From NCBI RefSeq assembly GCF_017745275.1, contig NZ_JAGHZS010000011.1, positions 153,909 through 217,908 on the forward strand: a DNA stretch of 64,000 bases. Direction: 5' to 3'. The stretch comes from Chitinophaga sp. GTDB lineage: Bacteria; Bacteroidota; Bacteroidia; Chitinophagales; Chitinophagaceae. Shown here one piece after another: positions 18,488 to 27,959 of the stretch. The notes below the pieces were generated by a model. The model was not told the origin of the DNA, did not search any database, and saw nothing but the letters and a program-made list of their open reading frames with translations. The stretch's first letter is position 1. Every line of letters starts with the position of its first letter. Position numbers and translations under genes: made by a program.

Positions 18488-19501
18488 TTATTGAATTATT
18501 ACATTGGTCGAATCAATGAATTGATATTGCTTGTTTAAAGTAAAACACAGTACATCCAATACTGCTGATAATGCGTCATTCTTAAACCGTCCTGAAAAAA
18601 CTTCTTTTTGCAGCGTGCTATCTTTTATTTGAATCTGAATATTATAACTGGCTTCTAGTTGCAGTAACACCTCGCTTACGGGGGTGTGGTCAAATACCAT
18701 TTCCTGTGCCTTCCAGGCATTCAGGGTGGCTGCTGTAAAGGTGTGTTGCTGTTGTTTGTTTTGGTGAGACGGATCTATCAGCAGGCTTTCCGTGGGTTGC
18801 AAATAAGCCACCAGCCTGCGTATCCCGTTTTGACTGTTTTCTACCATCACCTTTCCTGTTTCCAGCAATACTTGTAATTTCCCCTGGGTGGCCGTCATGC
18901 GAAAAGCGGTGCCCAACGCAGTTACCATGTAACTACCTCCGGTTACCTGGAAGCGATGCAACGGATCAGGGGATACTTTGAAATAGGCCGTTCCGTTCAG
19001 GGCCATACTGCGGGTGCTTCTGCCGAAGGCGCTATCCAGTTGTAAACTTGTGCCATTTTCCAGCAGTACATAACTGCTATCCGGTAACACAAATCCCTGC
19101 ATAGCACCACTGGTGTTGTGGTAATATAATTTGGCCGGAGCCGCTACAACAGGCAGGTTCGGCTGCTTCTGAACCGGCGAGGGGCGGAAATACCAGACCG
19201 CCGCCAGCAATAGCACCGCGGCAGCCGCCGCCGGATAATACCAGCGCATACGACGTACCGGCGCCGACGTTTCCAACAACCAGGCATCCATTTTTGCCAT
19301 GGCTGCAGGCTTTTCCTTTTCTGCCACCAGCAGCCAGCCGGCAGCTTTCACCATGTCAGTGGCCTCTTCAACAATAGCAGCATACTCCGGATGCGCCGCC
19401 ACCCAGTTAGTCCAATAGTTCACATCATCTTCATTCGCATGAAAACAATAATTAATAAATGACGGCTGTCCTATTAACTGGTCTACTGAAATATTGGCCA
19501 T
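18488..19501 (-). CDS. FecR-family anti-sigma factor
   Basis: A 337-residue inner-membrane protein. The N-terminal cytoplasmic part (to about residue 84) contains YWTNWVAAHPEY and a KMDAWLL stretch; one membrane helix follows at about 86-104 (YYPAAAAAVLLLAAVWYF). The periplasmic FecR beta domain has LPDSSYVLLENGTSL and the F-x-V-T-G motif, and a C-terminal STN-like part ends QFIDSTNVIIQ. It should hold the adjacent ECF sigma factor until the STN domain of the receptor signals ligand. Order sigma-FecR-SusC-SusD is the classical arrangement. Confidence 0.92.
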   Translation of the reverse strand: MANISVDQLIGQPSFINYCFHANEDDVNYWTNWVAAHPEYAAIVEEATDMVKAAGWLLVAEKEKPAAMAKMDAWLLETSAPVRRMRWYYPAAAAAVLLLAAVWYFRPSPVQKQPNLPVVAAPAKLYYHNTSGAMQGFVLPDSSYVLLENGTSLQLDSAFGRSTRSMALNGTAYFKVSPDPLHRFQVTGGSYMVTALGTAFRMTATQGKLQVLLETGKVMVENSQNGIRRLVAYLQPTESLLIDPSHQNKQQQHTFTAATLNAWKAQEMVFDHTPVSEVLLQLEASYNIQIQIKDSTLQKEVFSGRFKNDALSAVLDVLCFTLNKQYQFIDSTNVIIQ

Positions 19502-19543
19502 TCCCGGGTGCTTTTTCTATACAGAGGGAAAAGCGGGATGGAT

Positions 19544-20089
19544 TTACCACAGAAAAAAAATATTTTTTTTACCCACTTCCTGACGAAGCTGTATAATGGC
19601 CCTGTGGGTAAGGTTATAGACCGTACGGAGACTGGTATTTTTGGCATCTGCAATTTGCTGGAGCGACATATTTTGGAGAAACCGGAGCTCAATCACTTCT
19701 CTTTGGGCCGGGGTTAATGTTTGTAAAGCCTGTTGTATACGGTTAAACTGTGCAGTAAAAATATCCGCGTCTTCCCGGGTGTCCGCGGAAAGGTTAATGA
19801 GGCTGCTCACATCGGTGAGCTTCTTTTCCCGCCCCCATTGTTCAATTAAACGCCGTTTAAAGGCGGTAAGCAGGTAAGCTGATACGTTGATATCGGACGA
19901 CAAATTGGCCCGCTTCTCCCAGATATAAATAAAAAAATCATGTAAATGATCCTTTACAAAAGCCGTGTCGCCATCCAGCCACTTACAGCCCCAAACAAAC
20001 ATGCGTGAATAATATGTATCATATAATTCACGGAATGCAGCTTGTTCACCAGCACAAAATTTCATCCAGATATCGCGTTCATCAGGCAT
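19544..20089 (-). CDS. ECF RNA polymerase sigma factor
   Basis: A 182-residue sigma-70 family protein if started at ATG 20089 (MPDERDIWMKF); an upstream ATG at 20161 would begin inside the hairpin repeat and before the promoter box and is unlikely. Region 2 covers FRELYDTYYSRMFVWGCKWL to the HDFFIYIWEKR segment. Region 4 covers LTPAQREVIELRFLQNMSLQ and the helix-turn-helix IADAKNTSLRTVYN. The end KKNIFFLW is encoded by a run of A followed by a run of T. It is predicted to transcribe the FecR/SusCD locus that follows. Confidence 0.92.
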   Translation of the reverse strand: MPDERDIWMKFCAGEQAAFRELYDTYYSRMFVWGCKWLDGDTAFVKDHLHDFFIYIWEKRANLSSDINVSAYLLTAFKRRLIEQWGREKKLTDVSSLINLSADTREDADIFTAQFNRIQQALQTLTPAQREVIELRFLQNMSLQQIADAKNTSLRTVYNLTHRAIIQLRQEVGKKNIFFLW

Positions 20090-20133
20090 ACCACATCGCC
20101 AGGCAGGCGTTTCTCTCGTATTTTGGTTGAGGC

Positions 20134-20141
20134 CAAAGATA
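20134..20141 (-). promoter_or_regulatory. Bacteroidota -7 promoter box for the ECF sigma gene
   Basis: Read on the minus strand the bases are TATCTTTG, an exact match to the TAnnTTTG -7 consensus, 44 bases before the chosen start codon. The -33 position falls inside the edge of the adjacent hairpin repeat (20148 onward), so the repeat may supply part of this promoter. Confidence 0.5.
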
Positions 20142-20147
20142 TATAAA

Positions 20148-20321
20148 AGAGCAGAAAGCATAAAGCAGAAAGCAAAAAGCTATTTTAGCGGATGATCAGA
20201 ATAATCCTGCCCACAGACAAAATCCGCTCTGATCATCCGCTAAAATAGCTTTTTGCTTTCTGCTTTATGCTTTTTGCTTTCTCTTTATGCTTTTTGCTTT
20301 CCGCTTTATACTTTCTGCTCT
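20148..20321. repeat. Heptamer-arm hairpin element, class I, copy A
   Basis: An inverted repeat with arms 20148-20200 and 20228-20321. Reading inward, each arm is a run of 7-bp units (AGAAAGC, ATAAAGC, GGAAAGC and AAAAAGC types) followed by the core TATTTTAGCGGATGATCAGA, which matches perfectly between arms. The left arm has four units; the right arm has ten, one of them a base short. The element ends one base before the stop codon of the GH20-like gene. Related copies lie at 32305, 50411, 63417 and 63945. Confidence 0.9.
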
Positions 20322-20322
20322 C

Positions 20323-21456
20323 CTACAATTTTTCTTTCTTTCTTATTTCTGCAAACAAAGCCTTAAAAGTGTTTACGTTGGCCATAGTGCCGGGGCGTAC
20401 GCCTTTCCGGCCATAATATCCATCAATAAACTCTTTCGTATTTACCCACATGGTTTCAAATATGCCCGGCATACGTTCCGCCAGTGTGCGGGAGAAGTCG
20501 GCCTGCAACGCATTTTTGCGGGCTGCATATACCTGCTCCAGTTGCGCCATCGCCGAAGATTCCTTTCCACACGAAGACGGCAATACCTGGAATCCTTTCA
20601 CCGCAAAGTAGGCAGGCGTTGGAGGCGCATCTTCATACTTCCAGTCGCAGATCATAATATCCTTAGGTATCATATCTATTGCACGCGCCGTATTGTTCAT
20701 ACTGGCCTGCCAGGCCAGCAGGTTGGTTTCCTTACCATCTATCAGGCGATCACTCCACATCCACATCTGGCATTTTTTTTCTTTGAGATGCTGATGCAGG
20801 GCGGTCACATAAGCCCCGAACAGTTCCGCCGGATCTTTACCACCACATCGCGGACATTTATTATACCCAATGATCCAGGCCTCATCCAGGCCCACGTGAA
20901 AAGCATCTGCGCCGGTTACTTCAATCAGCTCATCTACCAACGGGAAAATGATTTTGAACAAATCAGGATGCTGCGTACACAAGCACTTGCTGTAGAAGTC
21001 GAACATGCCACCATCCTTCCAGGGCACCGGTGGATTGTAATCAGGCGACTCATCCAACTGCGGATACTTCTTCAGCAGCGGCCCTATCTCCGTTTGCTCC
21101 GACTGATGTGCCAGCAGGTTCACTGTCGGGATAAAGCGGATCTTCGCTTCTTTACAGGCCTGTACAATCTGTTTCAAATCTTCTTCCGTGATACCATTCC
21201 ATTCCGCTACTTCCGGGTCAGATTTAAACTTGTAGGCCAGCTCAATTCTTAGTGCCAGCGTATTCACACCTTCCGCTACCAATGCTTTCTTTATAAAATC
21301 ACAGAGCAGCGGCACATCCTGCCGTTGCGGCACACTCAACAACAATCCTTTTACGGGCAGCACGTTCCATTTAAAAGGAGCTGGCTGTTGTGCGCGCACC
21401 TGGATAAACAATAACATCAAACATCCTGCTAATACAATTTGCTTTAACCTGGTCAT
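20323..21456 (-). CDS. Family 20-like glycoside hydrolase (beta-hexosaminidase-like)
   Basis: A 377-residue exported TIM-barrel protein with signal peptide ending IQVRAQ. The barrel shows VNTLALRIELAYKF, IRFIPTVNLLAHQSE and ADAFHVGLDEAWIIGY; the adjacent Asp-Glu in LDE matches the catalytic pair of GH20 (usual form HIGGDE). MWMWSDRL and ICDWKYED are further barrel strands. A CPRC pair close to the active site may bind metal or form a disulfide. The N-terminal GH20b domain is missing, so the protein is shorter than typical hexosaminidases. It ends a SusCD locus; an amino-sugar glycan substrate is inferred. Confidence 0.7.
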   Translation of the reverse strand: MTRLKQIVLAGCLMLLFIQVRAQQPAPFKWNVLPVKGLLLSVPQRQDVPLLCDFIKKALVAEGVNTLALRIELAYKFKSDPEVAEWNGITEEDLKQIVQACKEAKIRFIPTVNLLAHQSEQTEIGPLLKKYPQLDESPDYNPPVPWKDGGMFDFYSKCLCTQHPDLFKIIFPLVDELIEVTGADAFHVGLDEAWIIGYNKCPRCGGKDPAELFGAYVTALHQHLKEKKCQMWMWSDRLIDGKETNLLAWQASMNNTARAIDMIPKDIMICDWKYEDAPPTPAYFAVKGFQVLPSSCGKESSAMAQLEQVYAARKNALQADFSRTLAERMPGIFETMWVNTKEFIDGYYGRKGVRPGTMANVNTFKALFAEIRKKEKL

Positions 21457-21458
21457 AT

Positions 21459-22739
21459 TTATTCCGCTATTACTTTTCTTATCCTGTTATTATTTCTATC
21501 CAGCACATACACTACGCCGTTTTTACCTACCGCTACACCGGTAGGTGCATTAAACAGGGCCGCAGAGCCGGCGCCATCTGCAAATCCAGCGGTGCTGCCA
21601 CCGATGTACGTAGTTACATCCCAGGTGTTGGCTGTGATTTTACGAATACATTGGTTGGTGTTGTTAGAAGAACCATCGCCGGTACCATTACCTGCCACAA
21701 ACAAGTTGTTGTTCGCATCCAGTGCAACAGCCCACGGATAGTCGAAACGGGCATCAGCGCCTTTTCCATTTACCAACCCGGTTTGGTATGCAGCACCTGC
21801 TATCACGGTTTGTTCCCAGGTATCTGCCGCAAACTTTTTAATCATAGAGGTACCGTTTTCAGACACATACAGGTTGCCTTTATCATCTACGGCTACATCT
21901 ACCGGGTAAACGAGATTTTTGATGATCTCTGTGGCGGTACCGGAAGGTGTTACCTGGAAAATACTGCCGGAGCCACGGGCGTTGGCATAATAGATATTAC
22001 CATTGCGCTTGTCGATGCCTATTCCCCATGCTTCTCCCCAGGCGATGAGGGAAGTAGTGCCGTCGGCAGTAACCCTGCGGATAGTCCAATCCGCCGGATC
22101 TGCGACGATTACCGTTCCATCTTTATCAACCGCTACATCCAGCGGCAGTGAGAACTGCGCTGTTTCACCTTTTCCCTCCATATAGCCCCAGTTGCCGTTA
22201 CCAGCCAGGCTGGTCACCGTACCATCCGGCGCAATTTTACGCACACGAAAGTTACCGGCGTCTGCTACATAAACATTACCTGCATCGTCCACATCCAGTC
22301 CGCATCTTCTGTTAAAATTGAAGGAGGAGAAAATACCTTTTCCATCTGAAAAGCCTGCGGCGCCATTGCCAGCCAGCGTACTTACTTTATAGGAAGTGAT
22401 ATACCCGAAGTCTTTTGCAGTGGTAGTTGTTTTTCCGTTAATAGTAACGGTGATTTTGCCGCTACCTGCTTTTTCCGGTATCACTACCAGGATATGATCG
22501 CCGATAACACCTTCTACCAGGGCTTTTACACCATTTACGGTTACGCTTACAGCGGCAGTATCTGTGGTGAAGTTGCTGCCATAAATAAGCACTTCTGTGC
22601 CTGCAGGTCCCGATTCAGGCGTAAATTTATCCACGATAACCGGGGCATTGTTGTCGTGCTCAAAGCCCTTGTCTTTTTTACAGGCAGCTGCCACTACTAT
22701 CAGCAACAGTATCTGCAAACGATATAATATAGTTTTCAT
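21459..22739 (-). CDS. IPT/TIG and NHL-repeat surface lipoprotein
   Basis: A 426-residue lipoprotein starting at ATG 22739 (MKTILYRLQILLLIVVAAAC lipobox); an ATG 12 codons upstream precedes the signal and is not used. An IPT/TIG immunoglobulin-like domain (FTPESGPAGTEVLIYGSNF, about residues 38-118) is followed by NHL beta-propeller repeats such as CGLDVDDAGNVYVADAGNF, DVAVDDKGNLYVSENGT and GVAVGKNGVVYVLDRNN. Proteins of this type sit in SusCD loci as extra glycan-binding surface proteins. It is two bases from the GH20-like gene, so they are probably co-translated. Confidence 0.87.
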   Translation of the reverse strand: MKTILYRLQILLLIVVAAACKKDKGFEHDNNAPVIVDKFTPESGPAGTEVLIYGSNFTTDTAAVSVTVNGVKALVEGVIGDHILVVIPEKAGSGKITVTINGKTTTTAKDFGYITSYKVSTLAGNGAAGFSDGKGIFSSFNFNRRCGLDVDDAGNVYVADAGNFRVRKIAPDGTVTSLAGNGNWGYMEGKGETAQFSLPLDVAVDKDGTVIVADPADWTIRRVTADGTTSLIAWGEAWGIGIDKRNGNIYYANARGSGSIFQVTPSGTATEIIKNLVYPVDVAVDDKGNLYVSENGTSMIKKFAADTWEQTVIAGAAYQTGLVNGKGADARFDYPWAVALDANNNLFVAGNGTGDGSSNNTNQCIRKITANTWDVTTYIGGSTAGFADGAGSAALFNAPTGVAVGKNGVVYVLDRNNNRIRKVIAE

Positions 22740-22768
22740 TCGTTCTTGTTTAAGTGAAACAGTGACAA

Positions 22769-24421
22769 TTACCAACCCGGATTTTGTGTGAAGCCTGTAT
22801 TGTGGCCACTCACCTTGTCTATCTCGCTTTGCGGAACAGGCAACCAGTAATTTTTATTGGCATCAAATACTCTCTTCTCTATCACAGGATAGGTGTAGGT
22901 AACATTTCCATTACCGGAAACAGCTACGCCATGTACATCTTTATTATCCACCTGCGCTGCAATCATCCAGCGACGTACATCCCAGAAGCGATGATCTTCC
23001 AGGGCCAGCTCTATCCTTCTTTCATGGCGGATTTTAGCACGTAAGGATGCTTTGTCGCCGCCGCTGTAAGCAGGCATTCCCGACCGGGCACGCACCGCAT
23101 TCAGTGCATTGTATACATCTGCCTCCGGACCCGTAGCTTCATTCTGCGCCTCTGCATAGTTGAGATACAATTCTGCCGTTCTGATAAGTACCCATTTACG
23201 ATCGCTTCCGCCGGTACCGGAAAACAGGTCTACGGAAGGCAACAGGTATTTACGCTGCCAGTAGTTGGTAGAAATTTGTCCGGAACGGGGTGCATCAGCA
23301 CCATTGGGATCCAGTACCTTTCCTTTCCAGGTAGCTCCTGGATACAGGATGGTAGCATAAAAGCGGGGATCTCTTCCATCGTAAGGCCTTTGTGCCACAT
23401 AACCGGAATTCGGCTCGGTAATAGGTAAACCGGTAGCTTTCATTTCATAATCATCTACCAGCTCCTGTAAAGGTGTAACGTTACCATAACCGTTGGCACT
23501 GCGGGGATTCATTTCGCGGTCAATACCACCATCACCGAAAGCACCGGGCGCAGGGCGGCTCCAGATCACTTCCCGGTTGAAATACTGCGTAAAAATATCA
23601 CTATAGTTATCGTTCAGCGTATAGCCGTTGGTGATAGCCGTGTCTAATGCAGCACGACAAGCTACTGCGGCTTGCTGCCAGCGGGCTGCATCATTGCCGG
23701 GGTTATACAGCGGGCTCGCATAAAACAGGCGTACCCGTCCCTCCAGCGCCATGGCAATCATTTTGCTGGCACGTCCCCAGTTAGATGGACGGTCGGCATA
23801 AGTAACCGGTAACAAGGTGCCGGCTTCCTGCAGGTCTTTTATAATGCTGGCTGTGACTTCATCAATACTGTTACGTTTGTAGTAAAGACTGGCCGGGTCA
23901 TCGAACGGGCTCTTTTCTGTTAACAGCAAAGGCAGTCCGCCCCAGGTGCGCATCAGCTCAAAGTAATAATAGCCACGCAACAAAAGCACTTCGCCCTTCA
24001 GCCGTCCGCGACGTTCCGGATAGTTGGGATCTGTAGGCACCAGGTCGTAGTTAGCCAGGAACTTGTTACAGGCGCGGATTTTTCCATAATAGCTGCTCCA
24101 CAGATCAGACATCGGGAAATTCGACGGACTCATTGACCCGGTATTAAAGTTACCTGCATCCGGATAGGAAGCAGAGTTATCAATACTCTGGTTGGTTTCA
24201 TCCGTAGCACTGTTTAAACCCCAGGCGGATCCTGGTTTAAACATATTCGGTAAGCTCTGGTAAATAGTGTTGACAAAGCCTTCTGTATTTTCAATATTGG
24301 AAAATACTTCCTTTTCTGTGATCAGGTCACTGGGTTTTCTGTCGAGATAATTTTTACTGCAGGCAGTTGCACACAGCAGCACGGCAGCAATCCCTGTTTT
24401 TATGAATACCTTTTTCATCAT
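22769..24421 (-). CDS. SusD/RagB-family lipoprotein
   Basis: A 550-residue lipoprotein with lipobox ending CATAC and mature start SKNYLDRKPSDLITEKEVFS. RagB/SusD helical repeats include GEVLLLRGYYYFELMRTWGG, and the C-terminal signature HERRIELALEDHRFWDVRRW is present, with the end YWLPVPQSEIDKVSG also typical. It partners the SusC encoded 19 bases upstream. It is the longest SusD in the window and lies with an IPT/NHL lipoprotein and a GH20-like hydrolase, which fits glycan capture. Confidence 0.94.
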   Translation of the reverse strand: MMKKVFIKTGIAAVLLCATACSKNYLDRKPSDLITEKEVFSNIENTEGFVNTIYQSLPNMFKPGSAWGLNSATDETNQSIDNSASYPDAGNFNTGSMSPSNFPMSDLWSSYYGKIRACNKFLANYDLVPTDPNYPERRGRLKGEVLLLRGYYYFELMRTWGGLPLLLTEKSPFDDPASLYYKRNSIDEVTASIIKDLQEAGTLLPVTYADRPSNWGRASKMIAMALEGRVRLFYASPLYNPGNDAARWQQAAVACRAALDTAITNGYTLNDNYSDIFTQYFNREVIWSRPAPGAFGDGGIDREMNPRSANGYGNVTPLQELVDDYEMKATGLPITEPNSGYVAQRPYDGRDPRFYATILYPGATWKGKVLDPNGADAPRSGQISTNYWQRKYLLPSVDLFSGTGGSDRKWVLIRTAELYLNYAEAQNEATGPEADVYNALNAVRARSGMPAYSGGDKASLRAKIRHERRIELALEDHRFWDVRRWMIAAQVDNKDVHGVAVSGNGNVTYTYPVIEKRVFDANKNYWLPVPQSEIDKVSGHNTGFTQNPGW

Positions 24422-24440
24422 TATAATTTATCTACCGTGA

Positions 24441-27400
24441 TTAAAGATTGATGGTAATACCTGCGTTATATATGCGCATAATCGGGTAAGGTTGCCAGCC
24501 CCAGCGTCCGCCGGTGTTGGATTCCGGATCTATGCCCAGGTCTTTTACATTATCCCAGCTAATCAGGTTCATGCCATTCACATAAATGCGCGCGCTCTTT
24601 ATTTTCACTCTCTTCAGCAAATGAGCGGGTAAGCGATAGCCGATTTCTGCATTCTTTAACTTCACATAATCTGTTTTCCTGATCCAGTAGGTAGAGCTCA
24701 CGAAGTTGTTCGCCATATTGCTCTCTGAAAGGTGCAGCGCCGGAAACGTAGCGTTGGCAGCATTTTCCGGAGTCCATCTGCCTTCATGAATTGGGCGGTA
24801 GCTTTCGCGATAGTTGGCGGTAAGCTGCGAAGAATAGATCTGGCGGCCGCCGGTAGCTCCCTGGAACAATACACTTACATCTATTCCTTTATAATCGATG
24901 CCGAACGTGGCGCCGAAATAGCCGGTTGGCACATTCAACATGGGCAACATCGTTCTGTCTGCCTCGTCAATTTTACCATCACCATTAATATCCTTGTATT
25001 TGATATCACCGGGAATCAGTGGAGCAAAAGTTTGTTTCGGGCTTTTATTGATTTCATCCTGGCTCTGGAAAAGTCCTTCTGCAATGTATCCCAGATCGTA
25101 ACCAATAGGTAATCCTACCTGGCTTTGGTAGGGATAGGCCAGCTTAGGTTCATCCAGTTCCAGGATTTTATTTTTCACAAACTGGTAATTCAATTTTGTA
25201 AACACGCCTACCTTTCCTACGTTGGTGTTGAGATTCAATTCTGCTTCTATCCCCCTGTTCTGTATACGTCCCATATTTCTGTTCAGATCCGCCGTGATAC
25301 CCATATAGCCGGGAATAGTACGAGCCGCTACGAGGATATCTTTACGCAGTTCACTGAAGAAGTCCACAGAAAATTTCAGCTGATCTTTTAGGAAACCGGT
25401 CTCTATACCAAGGTCTGTTTTGGCCGCTTTCTCCCAGGTAATAGCCGTATTCCCGATCCTGTTTTCATAATAGCCGCCTACGCCGGAAGCTACGCTACCA
25501 AAGGTGAATCCGCCGCCACGGGAGTAGTCAGACAAGTACAACCAACGGCCGCCGTTCACCTGGTCGTTACCCACGTATCCATGAGAGAAGCGCATTTTCA
25601 GGAAACTGAATGCATGCTGATCTTTCATAAAGTTCTCCTGGCTCACTATCCACGCAGCAGAAATAGCGGGGAAAAATCCATACCGTTTGCCGGGAGGGAA
25701 GTTTTCCGATCCATTATAACCGGCGTTGAATTCCAGGTAATATTTAGTTGCATAGTTATAGGCAATTCTTCCAACATATCCTTCGTATACCCGTGGCAGG
25801 TTGCCCGACTGGGAACGGTAGTTACGGTTGAAGAGGAACAAACCACTCACGGCATGTTTGCCGAAATCGCGGTCGTACATGAGCTTCAGATCATAGTAGT
25901 AATATCTTTCTCCGCTGGAGTAGCCGGAGCGTTGCAGGCTGGTAGCTTTGCGATGTTGGGTATAGGTACCTTCTCTGCCGGGATTGGATTTATAGCGATA
26001 GGAATCAAATTCCTGGTCCAGTGCAAAGTTAATATCACCGTAGTTTTCAAATGTAAAGAGTCCTTTTACTTTCAGGCCGGGCGTAATAAAATCCAGCTTG
26101 CGGGTGAGTGCCACGCTACCATTGGTGCTATGCCAATAGGCATCGAGGTAGCCATTGCGGGTGATCAGTCCATAAGGATTATAAAAATCCTCCCGCATGG
26201 TACCGGAGGCAATACTCCCGTTGGGATTGAGCCGGGGCGTAAGGCGATTGGTCATCTGTGATAATACCACCCAAAAAAATTCGTTGTTGCCACGGTCGGC
26301 GGAAGGGCTGGTCCTGTTTTCCAATCGCGATGCCAGGTCCACCTGCAGGTCCGTATTTTTATCCAGCGTAATATCTACGTTAGAGCGGAAGTTGAAACGA
26401 TCGTATTTATACTTGACGCCATAGATATTCTCATTGGCGCGGTTGTAGATTGGCTCCTGGCGCAGGTATGATCCGGAAACAAAATACTTTACATACTTCG
26501 ATCCACCACCGATATTAATATTCAATGTTTTCTGCGGTGAATTTTTCCGGATCATTTCGCTGTACCAGTCGGTATTGGGGTAATCATATGGTTTCAGACC
26601 GGTTTTATAATATTCCAGTTCCTGGTCAGTAAATACAGCAGGCATGCCATCATTTTTAGCGGCTTCATTTTCCAGTACACCAGACTCGTAAGAGCTGAGG
26701 AAGCGGGGGAAATTAGTGGGCTGCTGTAATGCATATTGCATGTTTACCTGGATATTGGGAGGTCCATCCTTTCCGCGTTTGGTAGTCACGAGTACGATCC
26801 CGTTCGCACCTTGTATCCCATACAATGCAGTAGAGGAGGCATCTTTCAGGATAGAAACGGATTCTATTTCGTTGGGATCCAACTGGCCAATGTTGGCATC
26901 CCCCCTGGGTAAGCCATCTATAACCACCAGTGGGTTGGTAGCGCCGGTAGTACTGATACCACGGATAAACAGTTGTGCATCATCATTACCCGGGCGACCC
27001 GAATGCTGTGCGGTGATCAACCCCGGGAGCCTCCCTGCCAGGGCATTGGATAAGTTAGCCACAGGACTTTGTTTCAGCTCTTTGGTTTGTATACTGGATA
27101 CAGCGCCGGTAATACTTTGTTTGGTTTGTTTTTGGCCGTAACCCAGTACCACAACCTCGTTGAGACCTGATTCCGCTGCTTTCAGTTTAATCACTAACTG
27201 GGTATTACCTCTTACAGGTACTTCTTTGGTTTCATACCCGAGATAGGAAATCACCAGGATACCATTTTCCGGTACCGTCATTTTAAAATTACCATCTACA
27301 TCGGTAGCAGTTCCTTTACTGGTACCTTTCAACTGCACACTTACGCCGGGCAACTCCTGGCCACTTTCCGCCGTTACCTTACCCGATACCGTTATGTCTA

Positions 27401-27764
27401 CTGTACTTTCAGAAATAGCTACCAGTCCACCTTCCAGCATTTTGTAGCGGAAGTTTTTAGCCAGTACCTGGTCGAGGATTTCAGGCAATGTAGCTTCCTT
27501 CACATTCACATCTACCTTTTCATCTTTCGGAAAAGTTTTGTAGTTGTACAGGAAACGGTAATCGCTCCTGGTTTCCACCCACTCCAGCAGCTTATGCAAC
27601 GCCATTTGCTTGCTGTTAAGCGTAAACCGGCTCTGCGAGTGCACATCGGCACGCGCCTGCAGGATGAAAGCCGTAATGAGGATGAGGCAAAGCTTCATAC
27701 ACAAGAATGTTTTTCTCACTAAATAGTTGGAAAGGGCTGTTTTTAAACACAGCGTTTTTTTCAT
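24441..27764 (-). CDS. SusC/RagA-family TonB-linked receptor with STN domain
   Basis: A 1107-residue receptor from ATG 27764 (MKKTLCLKTALSN); a further ATG at 27797 is less likely. The N-terminus holds an STN domain (FTLNSKQMALHKLLEWVETR through YKMLEGGLVAIS). A carboxypeptidase-like domain then leads into the plug (EVVVLGYGQKQTKQS, PLVVIDGLPRG, VSILKDASSTALYGIQGANG). The barrel ends MRIYNAGITINL. The STN domain and the fecR gene upstream make it a probable signalling transporter for this locus. Confidence 0.95.
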   Translation of the reverse strand: MKKTLCLKTALSNYLVRKTFLCMKLCLILITAFILQARADVHSQSRFTLNSKQMALHKLLEWVETRSDYRFLYNYKTFPKDEKVDVNVKEATLPEILDQVLAKNFRYKMLEGGLVAISESTVDITVSGKVTAESGQELPGVSVQLKGTSKGTATDVDGNFKMTVPENGILVISYLGYETKEVPVRGNTQLVIKLKAAESGLNEVVVLGYGQKQTKQSITGAVSSIQTKELKQSPVANLSNALAGRLPGLITAQHSGRPGNDDAQLFIRGISTTGATNPLVVIDGLPRGDANIGQLDPNEIESVSILKDASSTALYGIQGANGIVLVTTKRGKDGPPNIQVNMQYALQQPTNFPRFLSSYESGVLENEAAKNDGMPAVFTDQELEYYKTGLKPYDYPNTDWYSEMIRKNSPQKTLNINIGGGSKYVKYFVSGSYLRQEPIYNRANENIYGVKYKYDRFNFRSNVDITLDKNTDLQVDLASRLENRTSPSADRGNNEFFWVVLSQMTNRLTPRLNPNGSIASGTMREDFYNPYGLITRNGYLDAYWHSTNGSVALTRKLDFITPGLKVKGLFTFENYGDINFALDQEFDSYRYKSNPGREGTYTQHRKATSLQRSGYSSGERYYYYDLKLMYDRDFGKHAVSGLFLFNRNYRSQSGNLPRVYEGYVGRIAYNYATKYYLEFNAGYNGSENFPPGKRYGFFPAISAAWIVSQENFMKDQHAFSFLKMRFSHGYVGNDQVNGGRWLYLSDYSRGGGFTFGSVASGVGGYYENRIGNTAITWEKAAKTDLGIETGFLKDQLKFSVDFFSELRKDILVAARTIPGYMGITADLNRNMGRIQNRGIEAELNLNTNVGKVGVFTKLNYQFVKNKILELDEPKLAYPYQSQVGLPIGYDLGYIAEGLFQSQDEINKSPKQTFAPLIPGDIKYKDINGDGKIDEADRTMLPMLNVPTGYFGATFGIDYKGIDVSVLFQGATGGRQIYSSQLTANYRESYRPIHEGRWTPENAANATFPALHLSESNMANNFVSSTYWIRKTDYVKLKNAEIGYRLPAHLLKRVKIKSARIYVNGMNLISWDNVKDLGIDPESNTGGRWGWQPYPIMRIYNAGITINL

Positions 27765-27845
27765 ACATTTGAATTGAATGTTAGACATTTGAAACAATAA
27801 AAATCCCGCACGGACTACTTGTTTCGTTCCATGTTTAGCTTTTAA

Positions 27846-27871
27846 AAGGGAGGTGTGGCGACACTTCCCTC
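27846..27871 (-). terminator. Hairpin terminator between fecR and susC
   Basis: A stem GGGAGGTGT with ACACTTCCC (one G-T pair) around the loop ggcg. On the minus strand it is preceded by seven A and followed by CCCTTTTAAAAG. It can work as a terminator for fecR and thereby separates FecR expression from SusC; a leader and a separate promoter for susC would then lie in 27765-27845. Confidence 0.6.
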
Positions 27872-27959
27872 TTTTTTTGGCGGAAAGAGTGTGTTATACA
27901 GGTTCTGGTGGAATCAGTGTACTGTTTTTCATCGTGTTACTGTTTTGTGATCTGGTTGA

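Noticed and set aside
19551..19569. A-run/T-run at the end of the ECF sigma gene as a programmed frameshift site
   Set aside because: Only a few codons remain to the stop, and shifted frames add nothing recognisable.
20148..20321. Heptamer arrays as a CRISPR array
   Set aside because: Units are 7 bp without spacers, arranged as inverted arms; no cas genes are present.
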